A stretch of DNA of 64,000 nt from an uncultured Curtobacterium sp. (GTDB taxonomy: Bacteria > Actinomycetota > Actinomycetes > Actinomycetales > Microbacteriaceae). The notes under the pieces are model-generated. The model did no database searches and was not told where the DNA came from. It worked only from the letters and a program-made list of their open reading frames with translations. The stretch is taken from contig CAJYUW010000044.1 of assembly GCA_913778205.1 (NCBI GenBank), forward strand, positions 1-64,000. The letters are read 5' to 3'. Position numbers and translations under genes: made by a program. Positions 57,824 to 64,000 of this stretch are shown here, piece after piece; the first letter of the stretch is position 1, and every line of letters begins with the position of its first letter.

Positions 57824-59026
57824 ATGCGACTCGAGGGCCCCTGGCTGCGCGCGGCGGAGGGAGCGATGCTCCTCGGTCCGGACGGTGTCCCCGCCCCCAC
57901 GGTGTTCGCGGAGATGAGTGCGCTGGCCGCCGCGACGGGAGCGATCAACCTCGGGCAGGGCTTCCCCGACGAGGACGGCCCGCAGGAGGTCCTCGACGCC
58001 GCCGTGCAGGCCGTCCGGGACGGCGCGAACCAGTACCCGCCCGGTCGGGGCACCGCGGACCTGCGCGCCGCGATCGCCGAGCACCAGGCGCGCTGGTACG
58101 GCCTCGAGGTCGACCCCGACCGCGAGGTCCTCGTCACCGCAGGGGCGACGGAAGCCCTCGCCGCGACACTCCTCGCCCTCGTCGAGCCCGGCGACGAGGT
58201 GGTCACGTTCGAGCCGTTCTACGACGCCTACGGAGCCCTGATCCGGCTCGCCGGCGGCACGCACGTCACCGTCCCGCTCACCGCGCCGGACTTCCTGCCG
58301 GACGAGACGACGCTCCGCGCAGCGTTCTCGGACCGCACCCGGGTCGTCCTCGTGAACACGCCGCACAACCCGACCGGTCGCGTCCTCCCGGTCGAGGTCC
58401 TGCGGACGATCGTCGAGCTCGCCGAACGCCACGACGCGGTGATCCTCACCGACGAGGTGTACGAGCACCTGACGTTCGCGATCCCGCACGTCCCGATCGC
58501 GACGCTGCCGGGCGCCCGCGACCGCACCGTGACGGTGTCGAGCGCCGGGAAGACCTTCAGCACCACCGGCTGGAAGATCGGTTGGCTCACCGCCCCCCCG
58601 GCGCTGGTCGACGCGATCACGACCGTCAAGCAGTTCCTGACGTACGTGAACGGCGCGCCGTTCCAGCCCGCGGTGGCGGCTGGACTCCGTCTGCCGGCCG
58701 AGGTCTTCACGGGCATCGCGTCCACCCTGGCCGCGAAGCACGAGCTCCTCGCCGAGGGACTCCGGACGGCCGGCTTCGACGTCCTGCACCCCGACGGCGG
58801 GTACTTCGTGATCGCGGACGCCGCGCCGCTCGGCTTCGACGACGCCCGTGCGCTCTGCCTGGCGTTGCCCGAGCGCGCCGGGGTCGTCGGAGTCCCGGTG
58901 TCGGCCTTCGTCCGCCCCGAGCACGCCGGCGGGTACCGGTCGCTCGTCCGGTTCGCGTTCTGCAAGCGCCGGTCTGTGCTCGACGAAGCCGTGTCCCGCC
59001 TCTCGACGCTCGTGCCGAGCGTCTGA
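57824..59026 (+). CDS. PLP-dependent class I/II aminotransferase
   Basis: A 400-residue aminotransferase of the fold type I group related to methionine or kynurenine aminotransferases (YbdL-like). It has INLGQGFPDEDGPQEVLDA, VLVTAGATEALAATLLAL, LVNTPHNPTGRVL, ILTDEVYEHLTF and the PLP-lysine region VSSAGKTFSTTGWKIGW, with the final Arg region YRSLVRFAFCK. It probably transfers the amino group of an aromatic or sulfur amino acid to a keto acid. The ATG follows GGAGGG. A TAGGTT -10-like box at 57778 is plausible. Confidence 0.92.
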   Translation: MRLEGPWLRAAEGAMLLGPDGVPAPTVFAEMSALAAATGAINLGQGFPDEDGPQEVLDAAVQAVRDGANQYPPGRGTADLRAAIAEHQARWYGLEVDPDREVLVTAGATEALAATLLALVEPGDEVVTFEPFYDAYGALIRLAGGTHVTVPLTAPDFLPDETTLRAAFSDRTRVVLVNTPHNPTGRVLPVEVLRTIVELAERHDAVILTDEVYEHLTFAIPHVPIATLPGARDRTVTVSSAGKTFSTTGWKIGWLTAPPALVDAITTVKQFLTYVNGAPFQPAVAAGLRLPAEVFTGIASTLAAKHELLAEGLRTAGFDVLHPDGGYFVIADAAPLGFDDARALCLALPERAGVVGVPVSAFVRPEHAGGYRSLVRFAFCKRRSVLDEAVSRLSTLVPSV

Positions 59027-59130
59027 CCGCCCGCGCCGACCACTCGCGCCCGATCTGGCCGTCCGGCTGACGGTCCGCGCACGCCATGGCCGTCCGGCTG
59101 ACGGCCCGCGCCCGCTCTGACCGTCCGCGC
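59010..59130. repeat. Tandem repeats across the aminotransferase stop
   Basis: GAGCGTCTGACCGCCCGCGC contains the gene's stop. It is followed by GTCCGGCTGACGGTCCGCGC, GTCCGGCTGACGGCCCGCGC and a shorter CGCTCTGACCGTCCGCGC copy. The copies are spaced 20-40 bases apart and all retain CTGAC. Confidence 0.7.
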
Positions 59131-59176
59131 ACGGATTGGGCGATGCGCCTTCGTGGGGGATGCTGCCGGATCGCCC

Positions 59177-59992
59177 TCAGGAGCGCGGGACCACCTCGTA
59201 GCGGCGCAGTGACAGGGACGGGTTGACGGACCGGACCGCGGCGATCGTGTCGGTGTCCACGGTCGCGACGAGCAGTCCCGGCGCGGCGCCCGCTGCCCCG
59301 ACCACGACGCCGGCGGGGTCCACGACGACCGACCCGCCGATGCCGATCGGCGGTGTCTGCCCGACCCCCACCACCCACAGCGTGTTCTCGATGGCACGCG
59401 CGGTGAGCAGCGTGCGCCAGTGGTGTTCCTTGCCGGGGCCGCGGACCCACTCCGCGGGCAGCACGACGACGTCGACCGCGCCGTGCTCCGCAGCAGCCAG
59501 CCGACGGGTGACCTCCGGGAACCGGAGGTCGTAACAGGTCTCGAGGCCGATCCGCACGCCGTCCAGCTCGAAGACGGGCAGTTGCTCCGGGTCGCCGGCG
59601 TCGATGCGGTCCGACTCCCGCGACCCGAACGCGTCGTAGAGGTGCACCTTGCGGTAGGTCGTGTCGACCGTGCCGTCCGGCCGGATCGCCACGAGGGTGT
59701 TCCGGAACCGAGACCGGTCGTCGGCGGTCTCCGCGACACCGACGACGAGCGCGATCCCGGTCGCCTCAGCGATGCGGCACAGGCCCTCGACGAAGGGTCC
59801 GTCGAGCGGCTGCGCGGCGGCGACGAAGCGGTCGTCGATGTCCGGCGTGAAGTACGAGCTGTACTCGGGCGTGACGAGGAGTCGCGCCCCGCGGGCTGCC
59901 GCCTGCTCGGCGGAGGACCGGATCGTCACGAGGTTGGCCGCGGGGTCGTCCACGGGCGCGAACTGCGCTGCGGCGATCGTCAGGGAACCCAT
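59177..59992 (-). CDS. Nitrilase-superfamily carbon-nitrogen hydrolase
   Basis: A 271-residue amidohydrolase of the nitrilase superfamily. The Glu-Lys-Cys triad is visible: Glu in LLVTPEYSSYF, Lys in TYRKVHLYDAFGSRES and Cys in GLETCYDLRFPEV. The AEWVRGPGKEHHWRTLLTARAIEN region matches the omega-amidase/Nit1-like branch, which cleaves alpha-keto acid amides. This fits the neighbouring aminotransferase, since glutamine or methionine transaminases produce such amides, but the link is an inference. The ATG at 59992 lacks a ribosome binding site; TACGCT 12 bases upstream would give a leaderless message. Confidence 0.9.
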   Translation of the reverse strand: MGSLTIAAAQFAPVDDPAANLVTIRSSAEQAAARGARLLVTPEYSSYFTPDIDDRFVAAAQPLDGPFVEGLCRIAEATGIALVVGVAETADDRSRFRNTLVAIRPDGTVDTTYRKVHLYDAFGSRESDRIDAGDPEQLPVFELDGVRIGLETCYDLRFPEVTRRLAAAEHGAVDVVVLPAEWVRGPGKEHHWRTLLTARAIENTLWVVGVGQTPPIGIGGSVVVDPAGVVVGAAGAAPGLLVATVDTDTIAAVRSVNPSLSLRRYEVVPRS

Positions 59993-60027
59993 GGCGCGAG
60001 CGTACCGCCGCCGTCGGCCGGACTCCC

Positions 60028-60115
60028 GGACCGGCCAGGAGAACGGGACCGGCCAGGACAACGGGACCGGCCGGGACAACGGGACCGGCCAGGACAACGG
60101 GACCGGCCAGAGCGG
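60028..60115. repeat. 18-bp tandem repeat, five copies
   Basis: GGACCGGCCAGGACAACG and near-identical units begin at 60028, 60046, 60064, 60082 and 60100 (last copy partial). They lie 36 bases upstream of the nitrilase-family start, where a promoter would be expected, and between that gene and the tRNA terminator. Confidence 0.9.
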
Positions 60116-60209
60116 TACGACCGCCCGGAGCGACGTCACCGAAGAACCCGTCCGACCGGCGGCATCCGACCGGCGCGGCGGCGGGACCGCACCGCCCGCG
60201 AGAACGACG

Positions 60210-60238
60210 AAGGCCCCGGTCCGATGGACCGGGGCCTT
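60210..60238 (-). terminator. Terminator of initiator tRNA
   Basis: AAGGCCCCGGTCC (60210-60222) pairs perfectly with GGACCGGGGCCTT (60226-60238). On the minus strand it follows the tRNA by nine bases and is followed by a T-rich TTCGTCGTTCT, a good intrinsic terminator. Confidence 0.8.
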
Positions 60239-60246
60239 GCGCCACT

Positions 60247-60323
60247 TGGTTGCGGGGGCAGGATTTGAACCTACGACCTCTGGGTTATGAGCCCAGCGAG
60301 CTACCGAACTGCTCCACCCCGCG
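60247..60323 (-). tRNA. Initiator tRNA-fMet (CAT anticodon)
   Basis: The sequence starts CGCGGGGTGGAGCAGTTCGG and folds as a class I tRNA with anticodon CAT. The first acceptor pair is the C1-A72 mismatch, and the anticodon stem has three consecutive G-C pairs (GGG/CCC), both marks of the bacterial initiator. CCA is encoded at 60247-60249, unlike the tRNA-Leu in this window. Confidence 0.96.
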
Positions 60324-60334
60324 GCACGTTGAAC

Positions 60335-60363
60335 AGCCTAGCGGGGCCCACGGCGGGGTGCAA
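60335..60363 (-). promoter_or_regulatory. Promoter of initiator tRNA
   Basis: On the minus strand, TTGCAC (60358-60363) and TAGGCT (60335-60340) are separated by exactly 17 bases, close to consensus for the housekeeping sigma factor. The tRNA begins 11 bases after the -10 box. Confidence 0.75.
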
Positions 60364-60386
60364 ATCGAGCACCCCGCCGCGGCGTG

Positions 60387-63300
60387 TCAGTTGCCGCTCT
60401 CGGCCTTCGTCGCGGCCTCGATCGCGTCCTGCAGGCGCTGGTCGGCCTCGGCCGCCGCGACGAGGTCGTTCTTCGCGTAGGCCGCCTGGCGGTCGGAGAG
60501 CGCCTGCTTCGCCTCGTCGAGCGCCTTCTGCAGCGCGCTGTTGTCCGTGCTGCCCGAGCTCGACCCCGAAGATCCCGAGCTCGAGGAACCCGAACCCGTC
60601 GACGAGGAACCGGAACCGCTGCCCGACGACCCCGATCCACTGCTCGACGATCCGGACCCGGAACTCGACGACCCGTCGGACACGCCCTGGTCACCGGCGT
60701 TCGCACCGGAGTTGCCGCCGAAGAGCGTGTCGAGCGCCTGGTCGAGGGTGTCCTCGAACGCGATCTTGTCGCCGAACGCCACGAGCACCTTCTGAAGCAG
60801 CGGGTACGAACCGCTCGACGTCGACTGGACGTACACGGGCTGGACGTAGAGGAACCCGCCACCGACCGGGAGCGTGAGCAGGTTGCCCTGCTTCACCGTC
60901 GAGTTGCCGCGCTTCAGGATGTTCAGCTCGGCCGACACGTTGGTGTCCGAGTTGAACAGGTTCTGCACCTGCAGCGGACCGGGGATGTTGTCCGTCTTCG
61001 GCATCGTCAGCAGCGTGAGCTTGCCGTAGCCGGACGCCTTCTCGCCCTTGCCGGCGCCCCCGGCGTCCGAGTCGACCGCGAGGTACCCGGTCAGGACGTT
61101 CCGGCTGTCCGCGCCCCGACCCGACTGCTGCGGGATGTAGGTCGTGTAGAGCGAGTACTTCGTGTCGGACCCCGGCACCTTCATCGTCAGGTAGTAGGGG
61201 TCCTGCAGGTCGTCGGCGTTGGTCGTCGTCGTGGTCTGCGTGCCCAGGCCGTTCGTGGTCGTGTTGGTGATCGCGGCCGAGCCGGAGGACGAGTCGCTGT
61301 TGGCTTCCTTCGTCGGTTCCTGCGGCGTCTGCCACGCGTCGTCACCCGAGTAGAACGAGTTCGCGTCGGTGACGTGGTACGTCGCGAGGATCGAGCGCTG
61401 CACCTTGAACAGGTCGGTCGGGTACCGCACGTGGTCGAGGAGCTCCGCGCTCATCGCGGACACCGGCTCGAGCGTGCTCGGGAAGATCTTCTGCCAGGTC
61501 TTGAGGATCGGGTCCGTCGTGTCCCACGCGTAGAGCGTCACCTTGCCGGTGTAGGCGTCGACCGTGGCCTTCACCGAGTTCCGGATGTAGTTCACCTGGT
61601 CCGTGCTGTACGCCGACGACTCCGCGCCGCTGATGCTCGCCTGCAGGCTCGCACTCTGCGAGTACGGGTACGCGTTGGTGGTCGTGTAGCCGTCGACCAC
61701 CCACACGATCCGGTGGTCCACGATCGCCGGGTAGGCGTCCTGGTCGGTCTGCAGGTACGGCGCGACCTTCTGGACCCGCTGGATCGGGTTGCGGTCGTAG
61801 AGGATCTGCGAGTCGGCGTTCACACGCTGCGACAGCAGGATCTGCTCCGACTGGAACTTCGCGGCGTACACGAGCCGGTTGAAGAAGTTGCCGATGCTCG
61901 GTCCGCCGTCCGCGGCGTACGTCGTCGTCGCGTTCCCGCCGTTGCTGGCGTCGTCGCTCTCCTCCGAGCCGGACGGGTAGTCGAGCTCGATGTTCTTCGA
62001 GCCCTTCGGGGCGCCCACGATCGAGTACTGCGGCGAGTTCTCCCCGAAGTACACGCGCTGCTGGAAGTCGCCGAGGGCACCGCTGGACGGGATGCCGGAC
62101 TCGAGGAACACCGGTTTGCCGTCGCTCGCGCGCTGGTTGCCGTACGCCGCGGCCACACCGTAGCCGTGCGTGTAGACGAACGTCCGGTTGTACTGCGTGT
62201 TCGTCTTGGCGCTCAGCCCGTCGAGGTTGATGTCACGGACCGCGATCACCGTGTCCTCGGTCTGCCCCTTGATGTCGTACCGGTCGACGTCGAGGGTGTC
62301 CGGGAACTTGTAGTACTGGCGGTACTGCTGGAGCTGGCTGAAGGTGTCCGAGACGATCTTCGGGTCGATGAGGCGGATGTTCGCCGTCGTCTGCGCATCC
62401 GACGCCAGGGCCCCCGAGGACGCGCTCGTCTTCGCGTCGTAGTTCTGTTCCTCGGTCGACGCGACCCCGTAGGCGTCACGCGTCGCGTCGATGTTCCGCT
62501 GGATGTAGGCCGACTCGTACGAGCCCTCGGAGGGCTTCACCTGGAGCCGCTGGACGATCCACGGGTAGATGCCGCCGACGACGATCGCGGCGACGAGGAG
62601 CAGCCCCGTGCCCACGATCGAGATGCGCCAGCGACCGACGACCGCCGTCACGATGAAGAGGATCGCGACGATCGCGGCGATGCCCGCCATGATCTCGCGG
62701 CCGGGGATGACCGCGTTGACGTCGGTGTACTGCGCACCCGTGATGAGCGAGTTGTTCTTCGCGAGGGTCGCGTACTGGTCGAGCCAGAGGCTGACTGCCT
62801 GCAGCGCGATGTAGACGGCGGCCGTGACCGCGAGCTGCACGCGGGCCGCGCGGGAGATGCGGATCTCGCGGCCACCGAAGCGCATCGCGCCGTAGAGGTA
62901 CAGGGCGGCGAGCGCCGCGAGCCCGGCGATCAGCACGACCGCCGAGGCGTACGCGACGATCGAGCGCCAGAACGGCAGCTCGAAGACGTAGAACGCGATG
63001 TCGAGGCCGAACTGCGGGTCCTTCTTGCCGAACGAGGTCCGGTTGAAGTACTCGAGGACCGTGCTCCACCGGCCGGAGGTCGACAGGCCCGCGAAGACGC
63101 CGAGGACGACCGGGACACCGATCATGACCGCGCGGCGCAGCGGCTCGATGACCTGCTGGTAGCGGTCGAGTTGCGAGTTGAGCTTCGCGTAGACGGGACG
63201 GAACCGGAACGCGAACGCGATGCTCAGGTAGACCGGCACCGCCATGCCGAGGAACCCGGCGACGAACATCGACGTCCCCGCGATCCACCGCGTGGTCAGG

Positions 63301-63470
63301 ACCTGCTGGAACCCGAGCTGCGCGAACCACGCGTAGTCCGTGTAGAGGCTCGCGAAGATGAAGAAGGCGATCACCAGTGCAGCCAGCACGATGATCGTGA
63401 CCACGATCGGGACCCGCGGCGAACGCCGCCCAGAGGAGGATGGACCCGAGGTGGACGAGGTGGTCGTCAC
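60387..63470 (-). CDS. UPF0182 family membrane protein
   Basis: A 1027-residue UPF0182 (COG1615) protein. Seven hydrophobic helices occupy roughly residues 20-310, beginning VPIVVTIIVLAALVIAFFIF, followed by LYTDYAWFAQLGFQQVLTTR, a conserved family block. The large C-terminal part (about 320-930) is predicted extracellular. It ends in a Ser/Gly-rich linker and a final helical, coiled-coil-like segment (LQKALDEAKQALSDRQAAYA). Function is unknown; the family is conserved in actinobacteria beside YlbL-type proteases, as here. The GTG at 63470 follows GGAG at slightly long spacing. Confidence 0.93.
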   Translation of the reverse strand: MTTTSSTSGPSSSGRRSPRVPIVVTIIVLAALVIAFFIFASLYTDYAWFAQLGFQQVLTTRWIAGTSMFVAGFLGMAVPVYLSIAFAFRFRPVYAKLNSQLDRYQQVIEPLRRAVMIGVPVVLGVFAGLSTSGRWSTVLEYFNRTSFGKKDPQFGLDIAFYVFELPFWRSIVAYASAVVLIAGLAALAALYLYGAMRFGGREIRISRAARVQLAVTAAVYIALQAVSLWLDQYATLAKNNSLITGAQYTDVNAVIPGREIMAGIAAIVAILFIVTAVVGRWRISIVGTGLLLVAAIVVGGIYPWIVQRLQVKPSEGSYESAYIQRNIDATRDAYGVASTEEQNYDAKTSASSGALASDAQTTANIRLIDPKIVSDTFSQLQQYRQYYKFPDTLDVDRYDIKGQTEDTVIAVRDINLDGLSAKTNTQYNRTFVYTHGYGVAAAYGNQRASDGKPVFLESGIPSSGALGDFQQRVYFGENSPQYSIVGAPKGSKNIELDYPSGSEESDDASNGGNATTTYAADGGPSIGNFFNRLVYAAKFQSEQILLSQRVNADSQILYDRNPIQRVQKVAPYLQTDQDAYPAIVDHRIVWVVDGYTTTNAYPYSQSASLQASISGAESSAYSTDQVNYIRNSVKATVDAYTGKVTLYAWDTTDPILKTWQKIFPSTLEPVSAMSAELLDHVRYPTDLFKVQRSILATYHVTDANSFYSGDDAWQTPQEPTKEANSDSSSGSAAITNTTTNGLGTQTTTTTNADDLQDPYYLTMKVPGSDTKYSLYTTYIPQQSGRGADSRNVLTGYLAVDSDAGGAGKGEKASGYGKLTLLTMPKTDNIPGPLQVQNLFNSDTNVSAELNILKRGNSTVKQGNLLTLPVGGGFLYVQPVYVQSTSSGSYPLLQKVLVAFGDKIAFEDTLDQALDTLFGGNSGANAGDQGVSDGSSSSGSGSSSSGSGSSGSGSGSSSTGSGSSSSGSSGSSSGSTDNSALQKALDEAKQALSDRQAAYAKNDLVAAAEADQRLQDAIEAATKAESGN

Positions 63471-63658
63471 TTGATGTGCTCCAGACGTGTCGGACCGGCG
63501 GGCCCGGCGCGGCGGGCCGTCAGTGCGTCGATCCTATTGGTCGCCGCCGACAGTGAAACTGTACGGGGACTCAGGAAGGTGATCCGGGCCTCCCGGCAGA
63601 CCGCCTGGAGGCGCGGATCGCGACGTGCGCGCACGTCGCGTGGCGCGCGTGGCCGGTC

Positions 63659-64000
63659 CTACGACGTGCAGCGTGCGAGCTTCGCGGTGCTCTTCCCGGA
63701 GGCGATGGTCTGCAGGTCGGTGACCGCCTGGTCGAGCGTTGCCACCTTGTAGACGTCGAGCCCGTCCGGGACGTGCCCGACGACCTCGCCGCAGTTGTCC
63801 GCCGGCGCGAGGAAGATCGTCGCCCCGGCGTCCTTGGCGCCGTACATCTTCTGCCGGATGCCGCCGATCGCACCGACCTCGCCCTGCGCGGTGATCGTGC
63901 CGGTGCCGGCGACGTGCTTCCCGCCGTTCAGCTTGCCGGGGGTGATCTCGTCGATGATCCCCAGCGCGAACATCATGCCGGCGGAGGGCCCGCCGACGTC
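63659..64000 (-). CDS. YlbL-type PDZ/Lon-domain protease, partial
   Basis: The C-terminal 113 residues of a Lon-like (S16) peptidase; the N-terminus lies beyond the right edge. The catalytic Ser is in DVGGPSAGMMFALGIID and the Lys in GAIGGIRQKMYGAKDAG, the dyad of the Lon family. The intervening KHVAGTGTITAQGEVG is typical. In actinobacteria such membrane-anchored PDZ-S16 proteins neighbour UPF0182 genes. The final Cys in KLARCTS is conserved in some members. The 190 bases between this gene and UPF0182 contain a CCTGGAGGCGCGG half-site at about 63604. Confidence 0.9.
   Translation of the reverse strand, partial: DVGGPSAGMMFALGIIDEITPGKLNGGKHVAGTGTITAQGEVGAIGGIRQKMYGAKDAGATIFLAPADNCGEVVGHVPDGLDVYKVATLDQAVTDLQTIASGKSTAKLARCTS

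Noticed and set aside
60028-60115. Possible CRISPR array
   Set aside because: The repeats are contiguous 18-base units with no unique spacers and no cas genes nearby. The HtrA repeats and the 42-base array at 4359 fail for the same reasons.
60384-63752. A very long open frame on the plus strand opposite UPF0182
   Set aside because: Its protein is Arg/Val/Asp/Leu-rich with no motifs, and it mirrors the codon positions of the real minus-strand gene. High GC removes stop codons from antisense frames. The same applies to long antisense frames opposite the PBP (30472-33336), LigA (34682-37492) and 10404-13820.

Overview
The window is a stretch of high-GC actinobacterial chromosome. Gene content points to the Microbacteriaceae and most likely to a Curtobacterium-like organism. 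This is an inference from families and layout: DUF3097, DUF3039 and DUF3054 proteins, a UPF0182 protein beside a YlbL-type Lon-like protease, GatCAB, many GTG and leaderless-looking starts, and tightly overlapping genes. I see no insertion sequence, prophage, plasmid gene or CRISPR array. Genes fill most of both strands.

Region by region. 1-16 kb is mixed metabolism: a truncated mannosyl-phosphoryl-polyprenol synthase, two aldo/keto reductases, a YceI protein under a MarR-type operator, a DinB-like protein, a DUF2236 oxygenase divergent from a fatty acyl-CoA ligase, an APC permease, a DrrAB-type exporter with a palindromic operator, an inositol-phosphatase protein carrying a degenerate GDPD domain, and DUF3054 and DUF3097 proteins. 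16-25 kb holds a zinc alcohol dehydrogenase and a sugar locus: ROK regulator, lipoprotein binding protein, two permeases, GH4 glycosidase and BadF-type kinase. Together they would import a glycoside by ABC transport and process it in the cytoplasm without a visible PTS. 25-27 kb is a two-gene type III polyketide synthase and methyltransferase unit. 27-34 kb holds gatCAB, a bifunctional PBP and a DUF1023 hydrolase. 34-45 kb is housekeeping: ligA, mnmA, an MFS transporter, tRNA-Leu, a DedA protein, murI-rph-rdgB, nicotinate phosphoribosyltransferase and DUF3039.

45-48 kb holds an ABC exporter whose ATPase has a long disordered N-terminus. 48-55.4 kb is a cell-wall glycopolymer cluster: a LicC-like cytidylyltransferase, TagG/TagH-like exporter, CDP-glycerol-type polymerase, two family 2 glycosyltransferases and a CDP-alcohol phosphotransferase-like protein. 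55.5-64 kb holds an HtrA protease with a long Gln/Tyr/Gly/Ser repeat domain, an aminotransferase, a nitrilase-family amidohydrolase, initiator tRNA-Met, UPF0182 and the C-terminal part of a YlbL-type protease.

The most unusual features are not single genes. First, a dispersed family of palindromes built on GGGAGGC/GCCTCCC, or CCTGGAGGCGCGG, sits at gene ends and also inside at least one coding region. Second, several genes and one tRNA have their 3-prime end, including the stop codon, reiterated as short tandem copies. Third, the HtrA repeat domain resembles eukaryotic FUS-type low-complexity sequence, and the GDPD half of the inositol-phosphatase protein has lost catalytic residues.
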